A DNA stretch of 14,643 bases from Candidatus Accumulibacter iunctus. GTDB lineage: Bacteria > Pseudomonadota > Gammaproteobacteria > Burkholderiales > Rhodocyclaceae. The stretch lies in NCBI GenBank assembly GCA_002345025.1, contig DDUX01000134.1, positions 1 through 14,643 of the forward strand. Direction: 5' to 3'. A program made the position numbers and the translations under genes. The stretch's first letter is position 1. The number at the start of each line of letters is the position of its first letter. Of the stretch, positions 6,450-14,335 are shown one piece after another. The notes beneath the pieces are model-generated. The model did no database searches and was not told the DNA's origin. It was given only the letters and a program-made list of their open reading frames with translations.

Positions 6450-7313
6450 ATGACGAACGAATCAGCCGCATTATATTTGGTGCCGACGCCGCTGGGCCAT
6501 CTCGGCGACATGACGCAGCGCGCGATCGACGTCCTCCGCGGCGTGCCGTGGGTGGCTGCCGAGGACACGCGGCACACGGCGCCGCTGCTGCGCCACTACG
6601 GTTGCCAGGCCCGGCTGCTCGCGGCGCACCAGCACAACGAGGAGGCTGCCGCACAACAGGTCGTGGCGCGGCTGGCCGCTGGGGAGTCGGTGGCGCTGGT
6701 CGTCGATGCCGGCACCCCGGGCATCTCCGACCCGGGAGCCAGGCTGGTGGCACGCGTGCGTGCCGCCGGTCATCGCGTCGTGCCGCTGCCGGGGCCCTGC
6801 GCCGCCATCGTCGCGCTCTCCGCATCCGGGCTGAGCGACACACATTTTCTGTTCTACGGCTTCCTGCCGAGCAAGCCCGGGCAGCGCGCACAGGCGCTGC
6901 AGGAACTCGTACAGCTACCGTACGCGCTGGTGTTCTACGAGGCGCCGCATCGCATTGTCGAGGCGGTCGCCGCCCTGCTCGAGGCGTTCGGCCCGCAGCG
7001 CACGCTGTTTCTGGCGCGCGAGCTGACGAAGCTGTTCGAGAGCATTCATTCCTGCAGTCTGGGCGACGCGCAGGAGTGGTTGCTGGCGGACGCCAATCGC
7101 CAGCGCGGTGAGTTTGTGCTGATCGTCGCCGGTGCCCCGGCGGTGGCCGCAAGCGGCGAGGGCGAAAGGGTGCTGCGGCTGCTGCTCGCCGACGGGCTGC
7201 CGCCGAGTCAGGCGACGCGGCTGGCCCATGCGATCACGGGTGCCGGCAGGAAAGCCCTGTATCAGGAGGCGCTGCGCTGGCAGGAGGTGGCCACGTCCAC
7301 CAGGCAGTCATAG
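6450..7313 (+). CDS. rsmI: 16S rRNA (cytidine1402-2'-O)-methyltransferase RsmI
   Basis: The 287-residue protein has the full set of RsmI tetrapyrrole-methylase-fold motifs: LVPTPLGHLGD (10-20), AAEDTRHT (36-43), VVDAGTPGISDPGARLV (84-100), PLPGPCAA (112-119), FLFYGFLPSKPGQR (133-146), FYEAPHRI (162-169) and ARELTKLFE (189-197). It uses S-adenosylmethionine to methylate the ribose of C1402 in the 30S P site (family knowledge). The ATG at 6450 is chosen because the first motif follows immediately; the upstream open frame is antisense to yraN. No Shine-Dalgarno sequence is visible. Only 16 bases separate this ATG from the yraN start, so its promoter must overlap yraN coding sequence. Its last 52 bases overlap the convergent oxidoreductase gene. 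Confidence 0.96.
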   Translation: MTNESAALYLVPTPLGHLGDMTQRAIDVLRGVPWVAAEDTRHTAPLLRHYGCQARLLAAHQHNEEAAAQQVVARLAAGESVALVVDAGTPGISDPGARLVARVRAAGHRVVPLPGPCAAIVALSASGLSDTHFLFYGFLPSKPGQRAQALQELVQLPYALVFYEAPHRIVEAVAALLEAFGPQRTLFLARELTKLFESIHSCSLGDAQEWLLADANRQRGEFVLIVAGAPAVAASGEGERVLRLLLADGLPPSQATRLAHAITGAGRKALYQEALRWQEVATSTRQS

Positions 7314-9358
7314 AAGGTCGCGCCACCCCCCATGTCGGTGAGAGCCTGGCTCGTCACCTCGTTGCAGTTGCGCCCATCGGGTGAGAGCTTGCGCCACCAG
7401 ATCGAGGTGGCGACGACGACGCCTGGCCGTGCGCGGTCGCTGATGACGGCACGCGCAGCGAACTCGCCGCGACGGTTGAAGATGCGTACCAGGCTGCCTT
7501 CGGCAATGGCACGTTCGGCAGCGTCGTGCGGATTGATGAGTACGGTCGGCGATTTCTCCTGCGCCAGGAAACGCTGCGAGTTGGCAAAGCTGGTGTTGAG
7601 GAAGTTTCGTGCTGGCGGCGTCAGCAGCGCCAGCGGGAACTCGGCCGCCAGAGGACTCTGCCGCCATTCGCGCGGTGCGACGAAGGCAGGCAGCGGGTCG
7701 AGTCCCTGGTCGGCGAGCATTTGGCTGTAGAACTCACATTTCCCCGAGGGCGTCGGGAAACCGCCATCGGCGAAGGGTGCGTGCCGCTGTGGTAGATTGA
7801 GCCGGGCGTGCCCGGCTGTCGCCAGGTGTTGCCACGACAGGCCGGCCAGGCGCGGATCGCTCCAGTCGAAAGCCTGGCGGCAGAGATCCTCGTCGCTGTC
7901 GCCAAAGCACGACTCGCTGAACCCCATTCGCGATGCCAGGCGACGGAACAGTTCGGTGTTCGGCAGGGCCTCGCCGAGTGGTGCGATGGCCGGCTGATTG
8001 ACCTGGATGTGCAGGTGGCCGTAGGACTTGTGGATGTCCAGTTGTTCCATGTGGCTGGTCGCCGGCAGCAGGATGTCGGCGTAGTCGGCAGTGTCGGTCT
8101 GAAACAGATCGTGCACGACGGTGAACAGGTCGCTGCGGGCGAATCCGCGTACCACTTCGCCGGACTGCGGGGCGACAGCCACCGGATTGCTGTTGTAGAC
8201 GAAGATCGCGCGGATCGGCGGCTGTGCCTGCAGGAGGTCGTGGCCGACTGTGCTCATGTTGAGGACGCGCGGCAGCGGCTGCGGCATCAGGTCCGGCCGT
8301 TCGAGCGCTGCCGTGTTCACCGGGTAGTTGCCCGACGTAGACAGGAGTATGCCGCCGGCGGGGTCACGCCATGCACCGGTGAGCGCCGGCAGGCAGGCGA
8401 TTGTTCGCAGGGCCATGCCGCCACCGGCAGTGCGATTGATGCCGTAGTTGGTACGGATCGCCGTCGGTCGCGCGCTGCCGTATTCGTGCGCGAGCTTCTC
8501 GACGATGCGCTCGTCAATGTCGCAGATCGTCGCCACCCGGTTTGGCGGAAAATCCTGCGCGCGTCTGGCGAGTTCGGCGAAGCCGATCGTGTGGCGAGCG
8601 ACGTAGTCGTGGTCGACGAGGTCGTCCCTGATCAGCACATGCATCAGGCCGAGCGCCAGCGCGCTGTCGGTTCCCGGCAGCAGGGCGATATGCTGGTCGC
8701 ACTTGTCGGCAGTGATCGTACGGCAGGGGTCGACAGCGATCAGGCGGGCACCGCGCCGCTTCGCTTCCTGTGCCAGGCGCCAGAAGTGCAGGTTCGAGAC
8801 GACGCTGTTGCTCCCCCAAATGATGATCAGTCGTGAGTCGACGACGTTCTCGGGGTCGAAGCCGATGCTCGCACCGATCGTCGCACGGTAGCCCATCGCG
8901 CCGGCGCTGGCGCAGATCGTCCGGTCGAGCTGGGCGGCCCCGAGGCGGTGGAAGAAGCGACGGTCCAGCGAGCCGTAGCCGAGCAGCCCGGAGTTGCCGG
9001 CATAGCTGTAGGGTACGATGGCCTCGGCGCCATGGCTGGCGATGATGCTGCGGAAGCGCTCGGAGATGATCGCCAGCGCCTCCTCCCAGCTGATTCGTTC
9101 GAAGCGCGCCCCTGGCCCCTTAGCACCCAGGCGCCGCTGCGGGTGCAACAGACGTTGCGGGTGATGGATGCGCTCGGGGTAATGGGCCACCTTGGTGCAC
9201 AGCACGCCAGCGGTCGGCGGGTGATCAGCCGCGCCGGCAACCTTCAGCACGCGGCCCCTGCTGACCGTGACTTCGAGCGCGCAGGTGTCCGGGCAGTCAT
9301 GTGGGCAGGCGCCGCGCACCGTGTGCGTGGCGGCGTCTTCGGAAACAGGCTGGGCCAT
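7262..9358 (-). CDS. Molybdopterin oxidoreductase, cytoplasmic, MopB_3-like
   Basis: The 698-residue protein is a DMSO-reductase-superfamily catalytic subunit. An N-terminal 4Fe-4S binding segment has Cys18, Cys22, Cys26 and Cys54 (CPHDCPDTC and GVLCTK). Next come the bis-MGD cofactor domains: WEEALAIISERF, DRTICASAGAMGY, IIIWGSNSVVSNLHFW, KRRGARLIAVDP, LLPGTDSALALGLMHVLI, FVYNSNPVAVAPQ and DILLPATSHMEQLD. A C-terminal dinucleotide-binding domain spans about 565-690 (LLTPPARNFLNTSF, VLINPHDAAERAIAEGSLVR). Cys149 falls where Cys or selenocysteine binds metal in formate dehydrogenases, so it is the probable Mo/W ligand. No twin-arginine signal precedes the first Cys motif, so it should be cytoplasmic. 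No iron-sulfur or membrane-anchor subunit gene is nearby. The substrate cannot be told; resemblance is to the uncharacterised soluble members of the superfamily rather than to a named enzyme. Confidence 0.9.
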   Translation of the reverse strand: MAQPVSEDAATHTVRGACPHDCPDTCALEVTVSRGRVLKVAGAADHPPTAGVLCTKVAHYPERIHHPQRLLHPQRRLGAKGPGARFERISWEEALAIISERFRSIIASHGAEAIVPYSYAGNSGLLGYGSLDRRFFHRLGAAQLDRTICASAGAMGYRATIGASIGFDPENVVDSRLIIIWGSNSVVSNLHFWRLAQEAKRRGARLIAVDPCRTITADKCDQHIALLPGTDSALALGLMHVLIRDDLVDHDYVARHTIGFAELARRAQDFPPNRVATICDIDERIVEKLAHEYGSARPTAIRTNYGINRTAGGGMALRTIACLPALTGAWRDPAGGILLSTSGNYPVNTAALERPDLMPQPLPRVLNMSTVGHDLLQAQPPIRAIFVYNSNPVAVAPQSGEVVRGFARSDLFTVVHDLFQTDTADYADILLPATSHMEQLDIHKSYGHLHIQVNQPAIAPLGEALPNTELFRRLASRMGFSESCFGDSDEDLCRQAFDWSDPRLAGLSWQHLATAGHARLNLPQRHAPFADGGFPTPSGKCEFYSQMLADQGLDPLPAFVAPREWRQSPLAAEFPLALLTPPARNFLNTSFANSQRFLAQEKSPTVLINPHDAAERAIAEGSLVRIFNRRGEFAARAVISDRARPGVVVATSIWWRKLSPDGRNCNEVTSQALTDMGGGATFYDCLVDVATSCQRSAS

Positions 9359-9622
9359 GGTCGGGTGTCCGCTGCGGGTGGGGATGGCGACACGATAGCA
9401 GCTTGCCGGCTGTTTGGGCAGGCATCACCGGGGCTCTTTCCGGCGCTGAACGCGGCTTGCCGAAGTGGCCCGGAGCGATGGGAACATGGGCATACCATTC
9501 CGTGCTGCGTTGCAGCATAATGTGCGTTGTGGGCGAGTCCCTGGTTGGTGGCGGCGCGGATCGTGCGGTATCGTCCGGCGCTGCCGCCGAACATCATTCC
9601 GGGCATCATGCGGAGGACGATC
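9359..9622. other. Divergent intergenic region between oxidoreductase and MaoC-Pta genes
   Basis: 264 bases separate two divergent starts and should hold both promoters. The minus strand has TGCTATCGT, resembling an extended -10, about 40 bases before the oxidoreductase ATG. The plus strand has CATAAT at 9516-9521. Neither has a good -35 partner at normal spacing. No palindromic operator was recognised. Confidence 0.35.
9612..9617 (+). promoter_or_regulatory. Shine-Dalgarno site deciding the start at 9623
   Basis: GGAGGA ends five bases before the ATG at 9623. It selects this start over the in-frame ATGs at 9527 and 9608; the latter would place the site inside the gene. Confidence 0.75.
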
Positions 9623-11041
9623 ATGCACTTCGAAACACCTCTGGAGTACCTCGAAAGCCGAACCTACGACGAGATCAACATCGGCGACTCTTCCTCGCTG
9701 ATCCGCACCTTGCGTCCCGAGGACGTGAAGCTGTTTGCCCTAATGTCGGGTGATATGAACCCGGCGCTCGCGCGCGCCGAGTTCCGTCACAGCGGCCTGT
9801 TCCGTGACTTCATTGCGCATGGCATGTGGAGCGCTTCGCTCCTGTCAACGACAATCGGCACGCAGTTCCCGGGACCGGGGACCATTCTCATCGAGTCGAC
9901 GCTACGCTTCGCGCGCCCGGTGACGATCGGCGACACCCTGACGGTGACGGTGACGGTGCGACAGAAGTTCGAGCGCAACCATCACATCATTCTCGACTGC
10001 GCGTGTTTCAATCAGGACAACATGCTTGTCGTCTCGGGCAGCGCCGAGGTCCTGGCACCGGCCGAGAAGATCAGGACGAAGCGTGTGGCGATGCCGGAGA
10101 TCACCATTTCGGACAAGTATGCCCGTCTGCAGGCACTGGTCCAGCGCGCCGAGGGTCTGGCGGCAATCGACATGGCGGTAGTGCACCCCTGCGACCGTGA
10201 GTCGCTCAAGGGTGCCCTGCTGGCCGCCGAGGCGCGGCTGATCGCGCCGATCCTGGTCGGCCCGGAGCAGAAGATTCGAGCGGTCGCCGAGGAGAATGGC
10301 TTCGATCTGGCGCAGCACCGGATCGTCAACGTCAAGCACAGTCACGACGCGGCGGCGATGGCCGTGACGCTGATTCGCAGCGGCGACGCCGAGGCACTGA
10401 TGAAGGGCAGTCTGCATACCGACGAGCTGATGGCCGAAGTGATTTCGCGTGGCGCCGGGCTGCGCACCGAGCGCCGGATCAGCCACGTCTTCCTGATGGA
10501 CGTGCCGACCTATCCGCGGCCGATCATGATCACCGATGCGGCGATCAACATCGCTCCGTCCTTGCAGGACAAGGTCGACATCATCCAGAATGCGATCGAA
10601 CTGGCACACATCATCGGCACGCCCGAGCCCAAGGTGGCGATCCTCTCGGCGGTGGAAACCGTCAGTCCGAAGATCCAGTCAACCCTGGACGCTGCTGCTC
10701 TGTGCAAGATGGCCGACCGCGGGCAGATCAGGGGTGGGGTGCTCGACGGGCCGCTGGCCTTCGACAACGCCGTTTCGCTGGTGGCGGCCAAGACCAAGGG
10801 AATCATCTCGGCGGTCGCCGGCCGCGCCGACATCCTGGTGGTGCCCGACCTCGAATCTGGCAACATGATTGCCAAACAGCTCGAGTACCTGGCCAACGCG
10901 CTGAGCTCCGGCATCGTCCTCGGCGCGCGCGTGCCGATCGTTCTCACCAGTCGGGCCGATACTGCCGAGACGAGGATTGCCTCCTGCGTCATCGCCTCAC
11001 TGATCGCGCACGCCAACCGCGAGCGACAGAAGCTTGGCTGA
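9623..11041 (+). CDS. MaoC-like domain fused to phosphate acetyl/butyryltransferase
   Basis: The 472-residue protein is a known bifunctional architecture (annotated elsewhere as bifunctional enoyl-CoA hydratase/phosphate acetyltransferase). Residues about 10-148 are a MaoC hot-dog domain: RPEDVKLFALMSGDMNP, IAHGMWSASLLSTTIGTQFP, LRFARPVTIGDTL. Residues about 165-470 are a Pta/Ptb domain: KGALLAAEARLIAPILVGP, GDAEALMKGSLHTDELMAEV, RRISHVFLMDVPTY, ITDAAINIAPSLQDKVDIIQ, VLDGPLAFDNAVS and a final SCVIASLIAH. The second half moves acyl groups between CoA and phosphate, usually with an acetate or butyrate kinase, none of which lies in this window. The hydratase-2 signature GD-x-NP-x-H reads GDMNPAL here, so the catalytic His is Leu49. 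Start at 9623 follows a strong ribosome-binding site and gives the family length. Confidence 0.9.
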   Translation: MHFETPLEYLESRTYDEINIGDSSSLIRTLRPEDVKLFALMSGDMNPALARAEFRHSGLFRDFIAHGMWSASLLSTTIGTQFPGPGTILIESTLRFARPVTIGDTLTVTVTVRQKFERNHHIILDCACFNQDNMLVVSGSAEVLAPAEKIRTKRVAMPEITISDKYARLQALVQRAEGLAAIDMAVVHPCDRESLKGALLAAEARLIAPILVGPEQKIRAVAEENGFDLAQHRIVNVKHSHDAAAMAVTLIRSGDAEALMKGSLHTDELMAEVISRGAGLRTERRISHVFLMDVPTYPRPIMITDAAINIAPSLQDKVDIIQNAIELAHIIGTPEPKVAILSAVETVSPKIQSTLDAAALCKMADRGQIRGGVLDGPLAFDNAVSLVAAKTKGIISAVAGRADILVVPDLESGNMIAKQLEYLANALSSGIVLGARVPIVLTSRADTAETRIASCVIASLIAHANRERQKLG

Positions 11042-11121
11042 GCGCGCCCGCCGTCAGGGCTGTCGGTAGCGCCGCGGGTAGCAGAAGAAAAGCTCATGTT
11101 TCCCGCCAGTCGTCCCAAGGC

Positions 11122-11139
11122 CGTGATTTCACGACTTTT
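11122..11139 (+). terminator. Possible weak terminator after the MaoC-Pta gene
   Basis: cgtga and tcacg pair around a two-base centre (about four unpaired bases in practice), followed by ac and a TTTT run. The stem is only five pairs and lies about 80 bases after the stop, so the call is tentative. Confidence 0.25.
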
Positions 11140-11166
11140 CCGGGGCTCGGTCTGGTCTGCTGCGGA

Positions 11167-11182
11167 CAACTACATTTAGTTA
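11167..11182 (+). promoter_or_regulatory. NrdR box 1
   Basis: The 16-mer caactacatttagtta has the core ACTACATTTAGT, one mismatch from a perfect dyad and from box 2. The NrdR consensus (about acaCwAtATaTwGtgt, from established comparative work) is similar. NrdR is the ATP/dATP-sensing repressor of ribonucleotide reductase genes. Its centre is 31 bp from that of box 2, the usual three-turn spacing of paired NrdR sites. Confidence 0.75.
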
Positions 11183-11197
11183 TCTTCTTGCTTCTGA

Positions 11198-11213
11198 ATA
11201 CTACATGTAGTAG
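11198..11213 (+). promoter_or_regulatory. NrdR box 2
   Basis: The 16-mer atactacatgtagtag contains a perfect 14-bp palindrome, tactacatgtagta. With box 1 it forms the tandem arrangement NrdR needs for cooperative binding. It lies about 155 bases upstream of the nrdJ ATG. The core promoter probably overlaps the boxes: a TTGCTT hexamer at 11188-11193 and AATACT within box 2 are possible elements, neither certain. Confidence 0.75.
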
Positions 11214-11366
11214 CTTTGCGTCTGTGACGCCTCGGGGGTGGCGCTGCAGCCGAGTGGCCTGGAGAGGCATCGCGGCGAGCCGCGCAACGACGCCGTGCCG
11301 CCTGGGTCAAATACAACAGCAGCAGTTTCGGAATTTTCCGGCAACCACACCATCAAGGGACCGACC

Positions 11367-14252
11367 ATGAGCCAGCTTACCTACCAGTTACCCCTGTCGG
11401 CGATCGCCGAGGCACCGGCGATCGTGCCGCTTGCCGAGCAGGAGATTTCGGGTGAGGTGCTGGTCGAGAAGTACGCCAAGGGCAACGAGACGACGGTGCA
11501 TGACGTGCGTCGGCGGGTCGCCTTCGCGCTCGCTGCCAACGAGGAGGAAAAGCAGCGCGCGCACTGGGAGGCGCGCTTCCTCTGGGCGCAGGAGAACGGC
11601 TTCGTCCCCGCTGGGCGGATCAACTCGGCCGCCGGTACGACGCTCGCGGCGACGCTGATCAACTGCTTCGTGCAGCCGATCGGTGACTCAGTGGTCGAGG
11701 TTGTTGATGGCAAGCCGGGCATCTACAGCGCCCTCGCCGAAGCTGCCGAAACCATGCGCCGCGGCGGCGGCGTCGGTTACGACTTCTCGTCGATCCGGCC
11801 GATCGGTGCTCTGGTCAAGGGAACGCAGTCGCGCGCCTCAGGTCCGGTTTCGTACATGCGGGTCTTCGACCGCTCGTGCGAGACTGTCGAATCGGCCGGC
11901 GCCCGTCGCGGTGCCCAGATGGGCGTGCTGCGCTGCGACCACCCGGACATCGAGGTCTTCGTTCACGCCAAGGATCACGGCGACCTGAGCAACTTCAATG
12001 TCTCGATCGCCGTCACCGACGCCTTCATGCAGGCGGTCGAAGCTGACACCGAGGTCGAACTGACACATCGCGCCGAACCTGGCCCGGACATGAAGCGCAC
12101 TGGCGCTTTTCAGGGCGACGACGGCAGCTGGGTCTACCGGCGCGTGCGCGCCCGTGATCTGTGGGACCAGGTGATGAAATCCACCTACGACCATGCCGAG
12201 CCGGGAATCCTCTTCCTTGACCGCATGAACAAGGACAACAACCTCTACTACTGCGAAGTCATCGAGGCCACCAACCCCTGCGCCGAGCAACCGCTGCCTC
12301 CGTACGGCTGCTGCTGCCTCGGCTCGATCAACCTGACGCTCTTCGTCAGGTCGCCGTTCAGCATTGACGCCGAGTTCGATTTCGAAGCCTTCGGCGAAGT
12401 CGTCAAGGTGTCCACGCGCATGCTCGACAACGTCCTCGACGTCACTGCCTGGCCACTCGAGCGGCAGCGCGAGGAAGCCGCCAACAAGCGCCGTATCGGC
12501 CTTGGTTTCACCGGCCTCGGTGACGCCCTGTGCATGCTGTGCCTGCGCTACGATCGCCCGGAAGCGATGGCCATGGGCGCCCGCATTTCCGAGTTCATGC
12601 GCGACACCGCCTACCTCGCGTCGGTCGAACTGGCCAGGGAACGGGGTGCCTTCCCGCTGTTCAACTCTGAGCTCTACCTCTCCGGCGGCAACTTCGCTTC
12701 CCGACTGCCAGCCGAAATCAAGAGCGAAATCCGCAAGCACGGTCTGCGCAACTCGCACCTGCTGTCGATCGCGCCGACTGGCACCATCTCGCTGGCTTTT
12801 GCCGACAACGCCTCGAACGGCATTGAGCCGCCTTTCTCCTGGACCTACAACCGCAAGAAGCGCATGGCGGACGGTACGCTCAAGGAATACGCCGTCGAGG
12901 ATTACGCTTGGCGGCTCTACAAGCACCTCGGCGGCGACGTCGACAAGCTGCCGGACTACTTCGTCACCGCGCTGGAGATCTCCGCCAGGGCGCACAAGGA
13001 CATGGTCGCCGCCGTCGCGCCGTACATCGACACCTCGATCTCAAAGACGGTCAACGTACCTGCCGACTACCCCTATGAAGAGTTCCAGGATCTGTATTTC
13101 ACCGCCTGGAAATCCGGTCTCAAGGGGCTCGCCACCTACCGCCCAAACGCCGTCCTCGGCTCGGTGCTCTCGGTCGAATCGCAGAAACAGGTCGAGGACA
13201 GGAAGCAGCCGCAGGACTTCGAGATCGGCGATGCCAACCGCCGGTTGACGATCAAGACGCTGCCGGCACCGGTGCTCGCCAGCCTGCGCTGGCCGAATCG
13301 CCCGAACATGCTGGAGGGCAACATGGCCTGGACCTACATGATCGAGCACACGCACGGCAAGTTCGCCCTCTTCGTCGGCCAGATCGAGCAGGAAGGTCGC
13401 CATTGGCCGTTCGAGGCCTGGGTGAACGGTCCCGAGCAGCCACGCGGCCTTGGCGCCGTCGCCAAGACGCTGTCGATGGACATGCGCGCCAACGATCATG
13501 GCTGGCTGGCACTGAAGCTTGAATCGCTCGCACGGACCGCTGGCGACGAAGGCTTCGACATGCCCTTTCCGCCTCACGGCGAGAGGAAGCGCATGCCGTC
13601 GGTCGTCGCCGCGATGGCACAGTTGATCCAGTTCCGCGTCGACAAGCTCGACTCGTTCAGGCACGAAGGGCCGACGCCGGTACTCGACGCGATGTTCAGT
13701 CGCAAGGAGCCGAAGACCGGCACCGACGGTACGCTGTCCTGGACCGTCGACGTCTTCAACCCGGCGACCGGCGAAGACTTCGTCCTCGGTCTCAAGGAGA
13801 TTACCTTGCCGGACGGCGTCACGCGGCCATATTCCGTCTGGCTCTCCGGCAACTACCCGCGCGCCCTCGATGGCCTGACCAAGCTGCTGTCTTTCGACAT
13901 GCGCGTCATCGACCCGGCGTGGATCGGCATGAAGCTCCGCAAGCTGCTCGACTATCCCGAGCCGCTCGCTGACTTCATGGCCTTCATCCCCGGCACGCGC
14001 CGTCAGACGAACTACCCTTCGACCGTTGCCTACCTCGCACAACTGATCATCCACCGCTACGCAATGCTCGGCATCCTTGACGAGAACGGCCTGCCGCTGC
14101 AGCAGATGGGCATCCTGCAGACCCCGGTCGGCGGCGGTGCGGCGCAACCAACCGCCGGCAAGCTTTGCGGCGAGTGCGGCAACATGACGATGATCCGCAA
14201 GGATGGCTGCGATTTTTGCACTGCCTGCGGGGCAGTCGGGAGTTGCGGCTAG
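11367..14252 (+). CDS. nrdJ: Adenosylcobalamin-dependent (class II) ribonucleotide reductase
   Basis: The 961-residue enzyme reduces ribonucleotides to deoxyribonucleotides using a B12-generated thiyl radical, independent of oxygen. The catalytic barrel spans about 75-600: FVPAGRINSAAGT, NCFVQPIGDS (Cys100, redox pair), MRRGGGVGYDFSSIRP, NPCAEQPLPPYGCCCLGSINL with radical Cys305, Glu307 and Cys316 as likely redox partner (11 residues on), and APTGTISLAFADNASNGIEPPF. No ATP-cone precedes it. Residues about 630-905 contain two related repeats (near 660-757 and 800-897), each with a short W(V/L)-(N/S)-G segment, LS-(M/F)-DMR, and a P-S-(V)-(V/T)-A-AQLI helix. This part corresponds to what pseudomonads encode separately as NrdJb. 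The C-terminus is a Cys-rich, zinc-ribbon-like tail (Cys934, 937, 948, 951, 954 and 960). AAGGGA six bases before the ATG supports this start. Tandem NrdR boxes upstream indicate NrdR repression. Confidence 0.95.
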   Translation: MSQLTYQLPLSAIAEAPAIVPLAEQEISGEVLVEKYAKGNETTVHDVRRRVAFALAANEEEKQRAHWEARFLWAQENGFVPAGRINSAAGTTLAATLINCFVQPIGDSVVEVVDGKPGIYSALAEAAETMRRGGGVGYDFSSIRPIGALVKGTQSRASGPVSYMRVFDRSCETVESAGARRGAQMGVLRCDHPDIEVFVHAKDHGDLSNFNVSIAVTDAFMQAVEADTEVELTHRAEPGPDMKRTGAFQGDDGSWVYRRVRARDLWDQVMKSTYDHAEPGILFLDRMNKDNNLYYCEVIEATNPCAEQPLPPYGCCCLGSINLTLFVRSPFSIDAEFDFEAFGEVVKVSTRMLDNVLDVTAWPLERQREEAANKRRIGLGFTGLGDALCMLCLRYDRPEAMAMGARISEFMRDTAYLASVELARERGAFPLFNSELYLSGGNFASRLPAEIKSEIRKHGLRNSHLLSIAPTGTISLAFADNASNGIEPPFSWTYNRKKRMADGTLKEYAVEDYAWRLYKHLGGDVDKLPDYFVTALEISARAHKDMVAAVAPYIDTSISKTVNVPADYPYEEFQDLYFTAWKSGLKGLATYRPNAVLGSVLSVESQKQVEDRKQPQDFEIGDANRRLTIKTLPAPVLASLRWPNRPNMLEGNMAWTYMIEHTHGKFALFVGQIEQEGRHWPFEAWVNGPEQPRGLGAVAKTLSMDMRANDHGWLALKLESLARTAGDEGFDMPFPPHGERKRMPSVVAAMAQLIQFRVDKLDSFRHEGPTPVLDAMFSRKEPKTGTDGTLSWTVDVFNPATGEDFVLGLKEITLPDGVTRPYSVWLSGNYPRALDGLTKLLSFDMRVIDPAWIGMKLRKLLDYPEPLADFMAFIPGTRRQTNYPSTVAYLAQLIIHRYAMLGILDENGLPLQQMGILQTPVGGGAAQPTAGKLCGECGNMTMIRKDGCDFCTACGAVGSCG

Positions 14253-14335
14253 TGGCATGATTCGCTCTGTCGCGGAAGACTCGCTCCACCCTCTTCATCC
14301 AAGAGGTCGAACGGGGTGTGAACAGGAGAAAGCGA

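Larger units (their letters stand above)
11042..11366. other. 325-bp regulatory gap upstream of nrdJ
   Basis: This region contains no credible gene. It holds a weak hairpin with a T tract at 11122-11139, two NrdR-type operators at 11167-11213, and a leader of about 150 bases before nrdJ. The in-frame upstream extension of nrdJ back to 11238 lacks family similarity. I looked for a cobalamin riboswitch, which would suit a B12-dependent enzyme, and did not see a recognisable one. Confidence 0.55.

Noticed and set aside
6143..7111. 322-residue plus-strand open frame over yraN and rsmI
   Set aside because: It is Arg/Ala/Gly-rich without any recognisable motif, while the overlapping frame is clearly RsmI.
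7808..8836. 342-residue plus-strand open frame inside the oxidoreductase gene
   Set aside because: It is antisense to conserved molybdopterin-domain sequence and has no family resemblance.
11042..11366. Cobalamin riboswitch upstream of the B12-dependent RNR
   Set aside because: I could not find the conserved B12-box core or a matching long fold; the palindromes present fit NrdR sites.
11838..12995. 385-residue minus-strand open frame inside nrdJ
   Set aside because: It is the antisense shadow of a conserved NrdJ sequence in GC-rich DNA; no domain was recognised.
13041..14258. 405-residue minus-strand open frame over the nrdJ 3' half
   Set aside because: It is a shadow of the conserved tail repeats, with a composition typical of antisense frames.
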